Under the pieces are notes generated by a model. The model made no database searches. It worked only from the letters and a program-made list of their open reading frames with translations, and was not told the origin of the DNA. The position numbers and the translations under genes are program-made. DNA of 47,538 nt from Lentisphaerota bacterium (GTDB lineage: Bacteria; Verrucomicrobiota; Lentisphaeria; Victivallales; Victivallaceae): the NCBI GenBank assembly GCA_015061885.1, contig SUVS01000020.1:1-47538 (forward strand). Reading direction: 5' to 3'. Within the stretch, counting starts at the first letter, position 1. Each line of letters begins with the position of its first letter. Below are positions 7,575-16,494 of the stretch, one piece after another.

Positions 7575-9992
7575 TCATTTCTTTGCCAGCAGAGCTTGGG
7601 CAACTCTTACGCACATCATAGCATCAGCGGCATAGACTGCTCCGATCTGTGAAGCAAACGCTTCGTCAACTACGGCTCCGCCGACAATAAAATCAGCTTG
7701 CACTCCGGCATTTTTAGCCATTTCTATAACTTTGGGCATTTCATTCATGGTGGTCGTCATCAATGCCGAAAGACCGATTATGCGGCAGTTTTCAGCTTTT
7801 GCCCGTTCAATGATTATTTCCGGAGCAACATCTTTGCCTAAATCAATAACTTCAAAACCGCTGTTACGGAGCATCAGGGCAACGATGTTTTTGCCGATGT
7901 CGTGAATATCGCCTTTGACGGTGGCGATGATGAATTTTTCTTTGTTTTCTGAAGATTGATCCGTACTCTGCAACGCCGGTTCCAATACGCTTATCGCCGC
8001 CTGCAATGCTTCGGCTCCGGCAAGAAGCTGGGGCAGAAAATACTCTTTCTTTTCAAACTTGCTGCCGACTTTTTCGATGGCAGATAATAAATTCTCATTC
8101 AAAAATTTCCGGGCATCAAAATCACCTTGCGTCAGGGCTTTTTCCACGGCTTTTACTGCCGAAGCACAATCGCCGTGCAGAATCGCATTAAATGCCTGCA
8201 CGCCGCAATCGGTATCGGCGGCAACGGTTTTATTTTCGGCAACGGTATTGCTTTGTGTGGCAAGGTATCTGCTCATATTTTTATCTTTGCCGTTCAGAGC
8301 TTCCACCGCCTGGATCGCCGCCATAAAGTCTGTATTCATGGGGTTGGCGATCGCCATATTGAGTCCCCGTGCCATTGCCATTACCAGAAAAGTGCGGTTG
8401 ACCAGCATCCGGTTGGGCAAACCGAAACTGATGTTGGAGAGTCCGCAAACCGTATTTACATGCAGTTTGTTGTGGCAGTAATCAATAAACTCCAACGCCG
8501 AGTTGCCCGCCTGCGGTGCGGCAGAAATCGCCATGATGAGGGCATCTACGGCAACATCATTTAAATCATAACCGTATTTTTCTATTTCCGGCAGAAGTTT
8601 TTCCAGTACGGCAATGCGTTCACCGCAATTTTCGGGGAGTTTGTTTTCATCGAGCGGCAGTAAAATCAGCATTGCTCCATACTTTGCGGCAATGGGCAGG
8701 ACTTTTTCGATGCGTTCTTTTTCGTAACTTATACTGTTGAGCAAAGCTCTGCCGGGATATACCCGCAAGGCGGCTTCCACGGCTTCCGGCGAAGTTGAAT
8801 CTATGCAAAGCGGTGTATCAACTGCCCGCACGGTCTGCAGGACAACTTTACACATCAGGGCGGTTTCATCCACACCGGAAAGCCCCATGTTTACATCCAG
8901 CATTTCCGCACCGGCGGTTTGCTGTTCGATGGCAAACTGCAATGCCAGAGCCGTTGAATTATTGCGTAACTCGGCTTGCAGAGCCTTTTTCCCGGTGGGG
9001 TTGATCCGTTCGCCGATAACGGTAAAACTGCCGTTGCAGTTCAACTTTTTTATCCGGCGGTTGCTGGAAATTATGCCGGAGGCATCGGCTCTGACGGGCA
9101 GGGGGGCACTGGATGAACGCACCTTTTCCGCCGCCGCGGCAATATGCTGCGGAGTTGTGCCGCAACAGCCGCCAAGCAGATTCACTCCGCTGTCGAGCAG
9201 AGTATCAACATAACCGGCAAACATATCCGGTGTCATATTGAACACAGTTTTGCCATCTTTGAGCATGGGCAACCCGGCGTTGGGTTTGGCGATAAGCGGT
9301 ATGGAGGCATACTCTTTTATGGAAGCAAGAAGTTTTGCCATATCCGCCGGTCCGGTCGAGCAGTTGCAGCCGAAAGCATCGGCACCCAGACTTTGCAGAG
9401 TTATCAACGCCGCATCGGGTGTTACCCCGGTAAGGGTACGCTGACTTTCGTCAAAGGTAAGTGTTACCATGACCGGTGCATCCGGGTACAATTCTCTCGC
9501 GGCGATCAAGGCGGCACGGGCCTCCTGCAAGTCCATCATAGTTTCGATCACAAAACCATCGACATCGGCGGCAGCAAGGGCTTTGACCTGATTTTTATAA
9601 ACATTTACCGCTTCTTCAAAAGCCCAGTCGCCGGAAGGTTCCACAAATTTTCCGGTCGGAGCAAGGTCGCCGAAGACCAGTACACCGCGATCGCGGACTG
9701 CTTTTATGGAGATTTCTGCCAAAGTTTTATTAAGTTCAAACGCTCTGTTTTCCAGACCGAATTCGGCTAATTTTATTTCATTGCCGCCAAAAGTCGGAGT
9801 ATAAACAATGTTGCTTCCGGCATCGGCGTAAGCCTGCTGAACGGCGGTGATGGCGGCGGGGTTTTCCGCCACCCAGAGTTCCGGCGAAACGCCCGACGGC
9901 ATACCCTGTTTGATGAGTTCAGTACCGGTGGCACCGTCGAGGATCAGCACTTTTTCATCGCATAATTTGCGGAACTGGCTTCTTGAAATCAT
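7575..9992 (-). CDS. metH: Cobalamin-dependent methionine synthase MetH, without reactivation domain
   Basis: It methylates homocysteine to methionine with methyl-tetrahydrofolate through a cobalamin intermediate. The 805 residues contain: homocysteine-binding barrel (1 to ~300; Zn-ligand segments FGCNCSTG near 210 and GGCCGTT near 275); pterin-binding barrel (~320-590; VIGERINPTG and MLDVNMG); helical cap (~600-680); and the B12 domain (~690-805) with the canonical DIHDIGKN where His binds cobalt. The protein ends there: the C-terminal AdoMet/reactivation domain found in E. coli MetH is missing but is encoded by the gene just upstream, 5 bases away. No cobalamin or S-box-like riboswitch was recognised upstream of the pair. 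Confidence 0.95.
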   Translation of the reverse strand: MISRSQFRKLCDEKVLILDGATGTELIKQGMPSGVSPELWVAENPAAITAVQQAYADAGSNIVYTPTFGGNEIKLAEFGLENRAFELNKTLAEISIKAVRDRGVLVFGDLAPTGKFVEPSGDWAFEEAVNVYKNQVKALAAADVDGFVIETMMDLQEARAALIAARELYPDAPVMVTLTFDESQRTLTGVTPDAALITLQSLGADAFGCNCSTGPADMAKLLASIKEYASIPLIAKPNAGLPMLKDGKTVFNMTPDMFAGYVDTLLDSGVNLLGGCCGTTPQHIAAAAEKVRSSSAPLPVRADASGIISSNRRIKKLNCNGSFTVIGERINPTGKKALQAELRNNSTALALQFAIEQQTAGAEMLDVNMGLSGVDETALMCKVVLQTVRAVDTPLCIDSTSPEAVEAALRVYPGRALLNSISYEKERIEKVLPIAAKYGAMLILLPLDENKLPENCGERIAVLEKLLPEIEKYGYDLNDVAVDALIMAISAAPQAGNSALEFIDYCHNKLHVNTVCGLSNISFGLPNRMLVNRTFLVMAMARGLNMAIANPMNTDFMAAIQAVEALNGKDKNMSRYLATQSNTVAENKTVAADTDCGVQAFNAILHGDCASAVKAVEKALTQGDFDARKFLNENLLSAIEKVGSKFEKKEYFLPQLLAGAEALQAAISVLEPALQSTDQSSENKEKFIIATVKGDIHDIGKNIVALMLRNSGFEVIDLGKDVAPEIIIERAKAENCRIIGLSALMTTTMNEMPKVIEMAKNAGVQADFIVGGAVVDEAFASQIGAVYAADAMMCVRVAQALLAKK

Positions 9993-9997
9993 ATTTT

Positions 9998-10642
9998 TTA
10001 CTCCATGAAATTAGTTGTATTGACCGTTGCAAAAGCTGTTACGGATTTTTCCGGCTGCATGATATAACTTTGAGTTAATTGCATATCCAGCTTGTGTAAT
10101 TGCAGTTGTTGAAAAATCTCCTGCTGGTGAAACAGCTCTACATTGCCATATCCGGCGGAAAAACGCTGTTTGCCCAACACAATACCGTAACGCAGTAATT
10201 CTGCGGCGGCAAGTTTCTGCAAAAGCCCGATTGCCAGATCGGCACACTCACTGCCCACGGCATCAAAAATCGCCGCTTCAAACATATTGCCCGTCCGTTG
10301 GGCTGAATCCACTGCCTGCGGCAAATCATTGCCGATGGTAACGGCTCCGAGAAAAGTGTATTTGCTGTTGCAGAGAAATTCCGCAAATTTACTGCTTTGT
10401 ATCCGCCATGAGTCATTCAGCACAACTTCATTGCCGTTGTTGGCTGTTACCGGCAGGATTTTCCACCGCCCCCGGGCATGGCAGAGAGCAAAAGCCTTCT
10501 GCATGGCAAGGTGCAGTTTTATGCTCAAATCCTGTTCCATGACCGAAAGATAGCGGTTTCTGCCCAGCCGGGAAAGAATGGCATCTTCCGGCAAAGTCAG
10601 CAGAAGCGGGTCGATCGCGGTGATTGTAAAAAACTTTTCCAT
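9998..10642 (-). CDS. Free-standing methionine synthase reactivation domain protein
   Basis: A 214-aa protein that corresponds to the C-terminal activation domain of MetH, which binds AdoMet and supports reductive remethylation of oxidised cobalamin. The signature is RFSAGYGN followed by a QQ pair (residues ~160-176), the equivalent of the R-x-S-P/A-x-YG region that binds AdoMet in fused enzymes. The stop codon overlaps the ribosome site of metH (GGAG lies in the end of this gene), so the two halves are made from one transcript in coupled fashion. Known single-domain homologues exist in other anaerobes with split MetH. Start codon ATG without a strong ribosome site. Confidence 0.85.
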   Translation of the reverse strand: MEKFFTITAIDPLLLTLPEDAILSRLGRNRYLSVMEQDLSIKLHLAMQKAFALCHARGRWKILPVTANNGNEVVLNDSWRIQSSKFAEFLCNSKYTFLGAVTIGNDLPQAVDSAQRTGNMFEAAIFDAVGSECADLAIGLLQKLAAAELLRYGIVLGKQRFSAGYGNVELFHQQEIFQQLQLHKLDMQLTQSYIMQPEKSVTAFATVNTTNFME

Positions 10643-10685
10643 GACTCATAATATACAACTATTTAAAGAAATCTGCAAAAAACAT

Positions 10686-10714
10686 TTGTTACAAACCTGA
10701 ATTTACATTATATT
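10686..10714 (+). promoter_or_regulatory. Putative murJ promoter
   Basis: TTGTTA (10686-10691), 17-base spacer, TATATT (10709-10714). It sits in the divergent spacer 38 bases upstream of the murJ start. Same -10 sequence as other candidate promoters in this window. Confidence 0.6.
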
Positions 10715-10751
10715 AATTATCAACACATCATTCAAACAAGGAGATATTAAG

Positions 10752-12350
10752 TTGGCTGAAGTCAGCGAAAATAAACGCAGTATATTACGCGGCTCATTCG
10801 GTTCTGCCGCGGCTACTTTGCTTGCACGCATCCTCGGTCTGGTACGCGTGCAGCTGGAAGCCGGTATCCTCGGCGGCGGAGCTTTAGCTACGATCTGGCA
10901 GACGGCGTTTATGGTGCCGAATCTGTTCAGGCGGCTTTTCGGCGAAGGAGCTTTGTCGCAGGCATTGATACCCATACTCTCGCACACCGAAGCGGAAAAA
11001 GGTCTTGCCGAAGTACGCAAACAACTGGCGGTGGTGCTTTCCGGTTTGACCGCTTTATTGATAGTGCTGACCATACTTGTCAGTGCCGGTGGTTTGGCGA
11101 TCGGCAACTTCTGTCCGGTGCCAGGATATGTAAAGAGTGCCATGAGTATTTTGCCCATGCTCATGCCTTACGCCATATTCATCTGTCTGGTGGGGGTGAT
11201 GACGGCAGTGGTGAATACAAGGAAGGTGTTTTTTCTTGCCTCGCTGAACGCACTCATACTTAATGTTGTAATGATCGCACTGCTCTGTCTGGCCGGGAAG
11301 TTTTCGTACGGCAGCAACAGCAAACTTATCTATATACTCATCGGCGGGGTGCTGATTTCCGGCGTATTGCAGCTGCTGTTGCTGATGTGGCTTTTGAAAC
11401 GCTATGGCGTTTTTCCCGTTTTTCAGAAAAGCTCCACTCCGGCAAAAAATATTTTCGGTGAATTATGGACACTGGCTCTGCCGGGATTGATCGGCGGCGG
11501 GGCAGCACAAATCAGTTTCCTCATTGACCGGTCTATTGCTCTCAAGCTGGGCGATTACGCGGTGCCGGCACTCAATTACACCGAACGGCTGGTCTATCTG
11601 CCGGTCGGGATCGTGGCGGTGGCACTGGGCAGTGTACTGATGGCTCAAATGTCGCGGGCGGCGGCGAATAAAAACTACGATGAAATGATGGACGATATGA
11701 CTGCCGGTTTGCGTTATGTATGTTTTTTGTGCATCCCGGCGGCGGTTTTTATGATCGCTTACCGCGAACCATTGATCAAACTGCTTTTCATGCGGGGCAG
11801 ATTTACGGAAGTTGATGCGGCAAATACCGCTGACGCACTCTTTTATTACGCTATGGGGATACCGCTATTTTGCTCGCTCAAAGTGATTCTGCCGGGATTT
11901 TACGCCCGCAAAGATATGAAAACTCCGCTGAAAATATCACTTGTCTGCATATTTTTGAATATACCTTTGAGTATAGCATTGATGTATCCTTTAAAACAAG
12001 GCGGCATTGCACTGGCTACGGTGATCGCCCAGCTGGTGAACAATGTGTTGCTGGTATATTTTTTGCGGCGTGAAAAATTTTCGCCTGATTTGGAGCAGTT
12101 GAGCATCGCTTTTATCCGCTCAATATTCTTTGCATTACTGGCGGCATTCCCAGCTCTTTATTATTTGCAAATGACTCATTGGACGCAAAAAATCAGCATA
12201 AGAGCCTTGCCGGAGCTGTTGCCGCTGCTGATTGGAATTGCAAGTTATGCTGTTATTTATCTGGGGCTCTCATTTTTGAGCAAAGCCTCTGAACCCCGTG
12301 AAATCATACAAAGTCTTTTATCACGCAAATCCCGCAAAAAGGAGAGTTGA
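10752..12350 (+). CDS. murJ: Lipid II flippase MurJ (MviN)
   Basis: MurJ moves lipid-linked peptidoglycan precursor across the inner membrane. The 532-aa protein has the expected length and about fourteen membrane helices; the N-terminal region shows the family pattern (LARILGLVR near residue 23 and a FRRLFGEGALSQALIP stretch near residue 55, with the conserved Arg and Gly/Glu residues of the central cavity). Translation appears to start at a TTG (10752), because AAGGAG lies at 10738-10743 at the right distance and no better ATG exists near the conserved N-terminus. nadE follows after 2 bases, so the two are co-transcribed. Confidence 0.93.
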   Translation: MAEVSENKRSILRGSFGSAAATLLARILGLVRVQLEAGILGGGALATIWQTAFMVPNLFRRLFGEGALSQALIPILSHTEAEKGLAEVRKQLAVVLSGLTALLIVLTILVSAGGLAIGNFCPVPGYVKSAMSILPMLMPYAIFICLVGVMTAVVNTRKVFFLASLNALILNVVMIALLCLAGKFSYGSNSKLIYILIGGVLISGVLQLLLLMWLLKRYGVFPVFQKSSTPAKNIFGELWTLALPGLIGGGAAQISFLIDRSIALKLGDYAVPALNYTERLVYLPVGIVAVALGSVLMAQMSRAAANKNYDEMMDDMTAGLRYVCFLCIPAAVFMIAYREPLIKLLFMRGRFTEVDAANTADALFYYAMGIPLFCSLKVILPGFYARKDMKTPLKISLVCIFLNIPLSIALMYPLKQGGIALATVIAQLVNNVLLVYFLRREKFSPDLEQLSIAFIRSIFFALLAAFPALYYLQMTHWTQKISIRALPELLPLLIGIASYAVIYLGLSFLSKASEPREIIQSLLSRKSRKKES

Positions 12351-12352
12351 AT

Positions 12353-14257
12353 ATGTTTGGTTTTTATCGTTTGGCGGCGGCGGTGCCGCGACTTTTTTTA
12401 GCTGATGTAAAAAGTAATACTCAAGAGATAATCAAGCTCTGCAGAACTGCTTCGGAGAAGGGGGCAACTGCGGTGGTGTTTCCCGAAATGTGCATTACCG
12501 GTTACACCATCGGTGATCTGGTTTTTCAGAAAACTCTGCTCGATGCCGCCGAAAATGCCGCTGTGGAAATCGCCCGAGCCACTTGCAACAGCAATATCAT
12601 CGTCATTGTCGGTCTGCCGCTGCGGTTTGATGACCGGATATACAACACGGCATTGGTGATCCAGAACGGCTGTATTGCCGGAGCCGTACCCAAACAGCAG
12701 TTGGTCAATTACCGCGAATACCACGAAAAGCGTTATTTTGCTTCGGGCAGAGATGTGTTTGACAGTTTTGTCAATATCGGCGATCAGGTGGTGCCGTTCG
12801 GCAGTGATCTGATTTTTTCTGCGGGCGGAGAGTTCAAGTTCGGTGTGGAAATCTGCGAAGACCTCTGGAGCGTAAACGCTCCTTCCGGCGAGCTGGCTCT
12901 GGCGGGAGCGTTGGCACTTTTCAATCTTGCATGTTGTACCGAATACGCCAACAAAGCTGCGTTGCGGCGGGAACTGATAAAAGTCCAGAGTGCCAAACTT
13001 AATGCGGCGTATGTTTTTGCTTCCGGCGGCGTGTATGAAAGTACGACCGATGCCGTTTGTTCCGGACATGCCCTGATTGCCGAAAACGGCAATATCGCTG
13101 CCGAAAATAAGCGTTTTATGCGGGATAGTTCCATAATTTACTCCGATGTGGATCTGCAGACCCTTGCTTCGGCAAGAAGAACCGATACGAGCTTTTTCGA
13201 TAATGAATCATCAAAGAGTTTCTGTTGTATTGAACTGCCCGATGATGCTGCCGCATCGCCGGATTTGAGTTATGCCGTGATCAACCCGACGCCGTTCTTG
13301 CCCGCCGGGGAGGATTCTCCGGCAGAATGTATGGATATATTCAATATTCAAATTGCCGGACTTGCCCGGAGGTTTGAACATTCGCACAGCAAAAGCATGG
13401 TCATCGGAGTTTCGGGCGGACTTGACTCCACGCTGGCATTGCTGGTTGCGTATGAGTGTACCAAACTCCTCGGCTTGCCCGCTGATACGGTCAAAGCCTA
13501 TACCATGCCGGGATTCGGCACGACCAGACTCACCCGCGGCAACAGCGAAAAACTCTGTGATGCATTGAATATTCCGGTTAAAGCTATTGATATAACTCCG
13601 TCGTGCAGACAGCATTTTGCCGATATTGAACACGATCCGGCAGATTTGAGCAATACCTACGAAAATGTGCAGGCCCGTGAACGCACCCAGATACTTATGG
13701 ATATAGCCAACAAGACCGGCGGCATGGTCATCGGTACCGGCGATCTTTCGGAAATGGCTCTCGGCTGGTGTACATACAACGGCGACCACATGAGCATGTA
13801 CGCAGTAAACAGTTCCATACCCAAAACACTGATCCGTGTTATGGTCAAACATATTGCCGGACAGCATGGCGGCGTATTGCAGGAGGTTCTGGAAAGCATC
13901 CTCAACACCCCCGTAAGCCCCGAACTGCTGCCCCCGGATAAAACCGGCGGGATCGAACAGAAGACCGAAGATATTATCGGGCCTTACGAACTGCACGATT
14001 TCTTTATTTACCACTTTGTAAAAAACAATTCCACGCCGGAAAAAATCGCCGCATTGGCTTGCGAGGCATGGAAAGGTGTTTACAGTAAAGAAGTAATAGA
14101 AAAAACACTCAAGATTTTCCTGAAGAGATTTTTCCAACAGCAGTTCAAACGCTCCTGTTCGCCGGACGGGGTACAGGCAACCGCAGTAAGTTTTTCGCCG
14201 CGCGGAGCATGGCAGATGCCGTCAGACGCCGCCGCCGCCCTCTGGCTGGAGAGATAA
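12353..14257 (+). CDS. nadE: Glutamine-hydrolysing NAD+ synthase NadE
   Basis: It makes NAD+ from deamido-NAD+, ATP and glutamine. The N-terminal nitrilase-type glutaminase domain (residues 1 to ~280) has the Glu (PEMCITGY), Lys (KQQLVNYREYHEKR) and Cys (VEICEDLW) triad; the synthetase domain follows with the PP-loop SGGLDS near residue 352, GTGDLSEMALGW near 465 and the C-terminal RRS-like end replaced by RGAWQMP. 634 aa fits the two-domain class. ATG at 12353 has GGAG 8 bases upstream; a TTG at 12347 is less likely. Stacked behind murJ with 2 bases between. Confidence 0.95.
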   Translation: MFGFYRLAAAVPRLFLADVKSNTQEIIKLCRTASEKGATAVVFPEMCITGYTIGDLVFQKTLLDAAENAAVEIARATCNSNIIVIVGLPLRFDDRIYNTALVIQNGCIAGAVPKQQLVNYREYHEKRYFASGRDVFDSFVNIGDQVVPFGSDLIFSAGGEFKFGVEICEDLWSVNAPSGELALAGALALFNLACCTEYANKAALRRELIKVQSAKLNAAYVFASGGVYESTTDAVCSGHALIAENGNIAAENKRFMRDSSIIYSDVDLQTLASARRTDTSFFDNESSKSFCCIELPDDAAASPDLSYAVINPTPFLPAGEDSPAECMDIFNIQIAGLARRFEHSHSKSMVIGVSGGLDSTLALLVAYECTKLLGLPADTVKAYTMPGFGTTRLTRGNSEKLCDALNIPVKAIDITPSCRQHFADIEHDPADLSNTYENVQARERTQILMDIANKTGGMVIGTGDLSEMALGWCTYNGDHMSMYAVNSSIPKTLIRVMVKHIAGQHGGVLQEVLESILNTPVSPELLPPDKTGGIEQKTEDIIGPYELHDFFIYHFVKNNSTPEKIAALACEAWKGVYSKEVIEKTLKIFLKRFFQQQFKRSCSPDGVQATAVSFSPRGAWQMPSDAAAALWLER

Positions 14258-14259
14258 CA

Positions 14260-14339
14260 GTATTGCCCGCCGTGCTGGCAATACGGTAGATGGCGGCATA
14301 ACGTTAATTAACGGATTTTAACGGGTAAACTATGCCGCC
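14260..14339 (+). other. Hairpin cluster after nadE
   Basis: The 290-base spacer 14258-14547 between convergent nadE and ispF has no gene. It starts with the stem GTATTGCC/GGCAATAC (14260-14267 with 14277-14284), then GGCGGCATA/TATGCCGCC (14292-14300 with 14331-14339) enclosing a palindromic CGTTAATTAACG. No T-run follows, so factor-independent termination is uncertain. More GC-rich short hairpins continue to about 14400. Confidence 0.55.
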
Positions 14340-14436
14340 GGTGTTCACCGCTTTCGCGGGGCGATATTGAGCGTGCCGCCGGAGAGTTTATTATAGCGAA
14401 GTTTTACGAAGCTGGAAGCATCAACCTGATGAAAAA

Positions 14437-14462
14437 AACATACTCTCCCATGCTTTCCCATA
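14437..14462. repeat. Short 10-bp-period repeat (2-3 units)
   Basis: Units of the form yyCATryyyT follow each other: ..CATACTCT, CCCATGCTTT, CCCATAG.. . The same unit type forms a five-unit array at 33928-33977, in another spacer between convergent genes. Confidence 0.5.
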
Positions 14463-14547
14463 GTTGTTGAACAACAGACCGTGTTTTGCCTTATAACGCA
14501 ATGCCGTATGCCTTTAAAATCCTCGAAGGGGCGGTTGAGTTTGCGAT

Positions 14548-15027
14548 TTACACTTTTTCCAGCAGTACAACTGCCTGGGCTGCTATGCCTTCGCCTCTGC
14601 CGGTATAGCCGAGTTTTTCGGTGGTTTTGCCTTTTATGGAAATTTGTTCCGCTGTGCAGTTCAGGAGTTTGGCAAGATTTTCTTTCATTGCCGGAACTTG
14701 CGGCAGTATTTTCGGCTGTTGGCAGATTATCACCATATCCACATTACCGATACGGTAGTTTGCAAGTTCATTGCTTGCCATGATGAATTGCAGGAGTTTA
14801 CCGCTGTCGGCATCTTTGAACGCCGGGTCATTGTCGGGGAACCATTGACCTATATCACCGGCACCGGCGGCACCGAGTACGGCATCGGCAACCGCGTGCA
14901 GTGCCACATCGGCATCGCTGTGTCCCAACAGCCCCAGCGGATAATCAAACTCCACACCGCAGAGGAGCAGTTTGCGGTTTTCAACTAATTTATGCACATC
15001 AAAGCCAATACCGATTTTTATATTCAT
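14548..15027 (-). CDS. ispF: 2-C-methyl-D-erythritol 2,4-cyclodiphosphate synthase IspF
   Basis: It forms the cyclodiphosphate in the MEP isoprenoid route. The 159-aa protein has the metal ligands in GFDVHKL (residues 7-13), the GHSDADVALHAVADAVLGAA region, and the C-terminal TTEKLGYTGRGEGIAAQA that contacts the CDP moiety. The frame is open further upstream, but the ATG at 15027 gives the standard N-terminus (MNIKIGIGFDVH). No IspD is adjacent, unlike the fused or neighbouring arrangement of many bacteria. It converges on nadE and diverges from dut. Confidence 0.95.
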   Translation of the reverse strand: MNIKIGIGFDVHKLVENRKLLLCGVEFDYPLGLLGHSDADVALHAVADAVLGAAGAGDIGQWFPDNDPAFKDADSGKLLQFIMASNELANYRIGNVDMVIICQQPKILPQVPAMKENLAKLLNCTAEQISIKGKTTEKLGYTGRGEGIAAQAVVLLEKV

Positions 15028-15059
15028 AGAAAAGTTTTCCCTGAATGTAATCAAACAAT

Positions 15060-15087
15060 TTGCAATATTTTTTTGTTGTGTTAAAGT
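15060..15087 (+). promoter_or_regulatory. Putative dut promoter
   Basis: TTGCAA (15060-15065), 16-base spacer, TAAAGT (15082-15087). The overlapping sequence GTGTT-AAAGT-AACAC-CTGAAAA-GTGTT makes two alternative short inverted repeats across and after the -10 box, which could be a repressor site. Confidence 0.45.
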
Positions 15088-15131
15088 AACACCTGAAAAG
15101 TGTTCATGCAAGTAAGAAAAAGGTTTAAATC

Positions 15132-15572
15132 ATGAAAATCAAAGTAAAAGTTGCTATGATGAGCGGTTGTGAGGAGCTTTTGCCGGTCAAGTCCCACGCC
15201 GACGATGCGGCATTTGACCTCCGCAGCCGCAGTGATATACTTGTGCCGGTCAATAAAAGTACGCTTGTTCCCACCGGGGTTTTTATTGAATTGCCGGTCA
15301 ATTACGAAGCTCAAGTCCGCCCCCGCAGCGGTCTGGCTCTCAAACACAATATAACTTTGACCAATTCTCCCGGCACGATCGACGCCGGATACCGCGGCGA
15401 AGTCGGCGTTATAATGTTCAATCACGGCCCCGAAGAGTTTGCCGTCAAACGCGGCGACCGCATTGCCCAGATGGTTATTGCTGAATTGCCCGCAGTGGAA
15501 TTGGAAACTGTTGCAGTGCTTTCAAATTCAGACCGTGGCGAAGGCGGGTTCGGCAGTACCGGACGCAAATAA
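15132..15572 (+). CDS. dut: dUTP diphosphatase
   Basis: It hydrolyses dUTP to dUMP, limiting uracil in DNA and feeding dTMP synthesis. All five motifs of the trimeric family are visible in 146 aa: motif 1 DDAAFDLRS, motif 2 PRSGLAL, motif 3 GTIDAGYRGEVGV with the catalytic Asp and Tyr, motif 4 RGDRIAQMV, motif 5 RGEGGFGSTG with the nucleotide-capping Phe. An AAAAAGG stretch precedes the ATG. The stop is only 5 bases from the end of the convergent AraC gene, leaving no room for a separate terminator. Confidence 0.95.
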   Translation: MKIKVKVAMMSGCEELLPVKSHADDAAFDLRSRSDILVPVNKSTLVPTGVFIELPVNYEAQVRPRSGLALKHNITLTNSPGTIDAGYRGEVGVIMFNHGPEEFAVKRGDRIAQMVIAELPAVELETVAVLSNSDRGEGGFGSTGRK

Positions 15573-15577
15573 AAAAC

Positions 15578-16393
15578 TCACCCCTCCCGCTGCTGCCGGA
15601 AATATCGCGGGGATTTGCCGCAATAGTTTTTGAAACTGTGCGAAAAACTGTACTGATCGGCAAATCCTGTCATGGCGGCGATCTCCTTTACACTCAATTC
15701 GCTGTACACCAGCAGCCGCCGGGCTTCTTCCATTTTCCGGGCAAGCCGGTAAGCCTGCGGGGTGGTGCCGAATTTTTTGCGGAAGAGCCGGATCAGGTGT
15801 TCACTGGTCAAATTATGTTTGGCGGCATATTCTCTGATGGTGAAATCTTTGTCCAGATCTCCGCACAGAGCCAGACGGAGTTTTTCTTCGATATTCAGTT
15901 CCGGCGTGGCAGATTGCAGGGTCAACTGCAGACAATCGGCCGCAAATTCATGAAAAAGCAGAGCCGCCATGTGCAAATCGGCATTGCCGGAATGTAATTT
16001 TATAAATTCAGTAAAATAGTGTTTCAAACTTGCCGCATTGCGTATTACCGGGGGGTGAGCAAGATTATATAAAGCAAATATTTTTTCCATAAAATCGCCG
16101 TTGACCACAAAAAACAGTTTATCCCACGGATTTTCCCGGTCAGGATAATAAATATGGTTGCTGTGCTTGGGCAAAAAATAAACTTCATCGGCACAAACCT
16201 GCAGTGCTTTATTGCCGTCAAGCTCCAGAAAACCTGAACCCGAAAGCACATATTCAACGGTGCAAACTTCATAATTATGGCGTACTATCGGCAGAGTCCG
16301 TGCGGTTGCCGCATTACGCATGGCAGTTATCAATTCAAATGATTTGTTTGTATCAAATATCAATTTACAGCATCCTATGTTGATTTTCAGCAT
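15578..16393 (-). CDS. AraC-family transcription regulator
   Basis: A 271-aa regulator: N-terminal cupin-like sugar-sensing part (residues ~35-100, with VEYVLSGSGFLELDG and the DEVYFLPKHSNH turn) and a C-terminal double helix-turn-helix (residues ~175-268; FTIREYAAKHNLTSEHLIRLF and IAAMTGFADQYSFSHSFKNYCGKSP). Such proteins usually activate a neighbouring sugar gene on binding their ligand. It is divergent from a Gfo/Idh/MocA oxidoreductase, with direct repeats between them that could be its binding sites. Confidence 0.9.
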   Translation of the reverse strand: MLKINIGCCKLIFDTNKSFELITAMRNAATARTLPIVRHNYEVCTVEYVLSGSGFLELDGNKALQVCADEVYFLPKHSNHIYYPDRENPWDKLFFVVNGDFMEKIFALYNLAHPPVIRNAASLKHYFTEFIKLHSGNADLHMAALLFHEFAADCLQLTLQSATPELNIEEKLRLALCGDLDKDFTIREYAAKHNLTSEHLIRLFRKKFGTTPQAYRLARKMEEARRLLVYSELSVKEIAAMTGFADQYSFSHSFKNYCGKSPRYFRQQREG

Positions 16394-16414
16394 GATTTAG
16401 CGGCTATAAAAATC

Positions 16415-16451
16415 AATTTATACTTGATTTTTCATATTTAATTTATACATT
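16415..16451. promoter_or_regulatory. Direct repeats and putative promoter between araC-type gene and oxidoreductase gene
   Basis: AATTTATAC occurs at 16415-16423 and again at 16440-16448, 25 bases apart. The first copy abuts a possible -35 box TTGATT (16424-16429), the second overlaps the matching -10 box TACATT (16446-16451, 16-base spacer) for the plus-strand gene. An inverted repeat AAAATCAA/TTGATTTT also spans 16411-16431. Direct repeats at this spacing suit an AraC-type dimer. Confidence 0.5.
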
Positions 16452-16494
16452 AAAAAGTAAAATGCAAACAGAAAAATCAATATGGAGGTGTTTT

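Noticed and set aside
10643..10751. Cobalamin or S-adenosylmethionine riboswitch before the metH unit
   Set aside because: Only 109 bases are available between divergent genes; no B12-box or SAM-type helix set was found, and the space is used by a murJ promoter.
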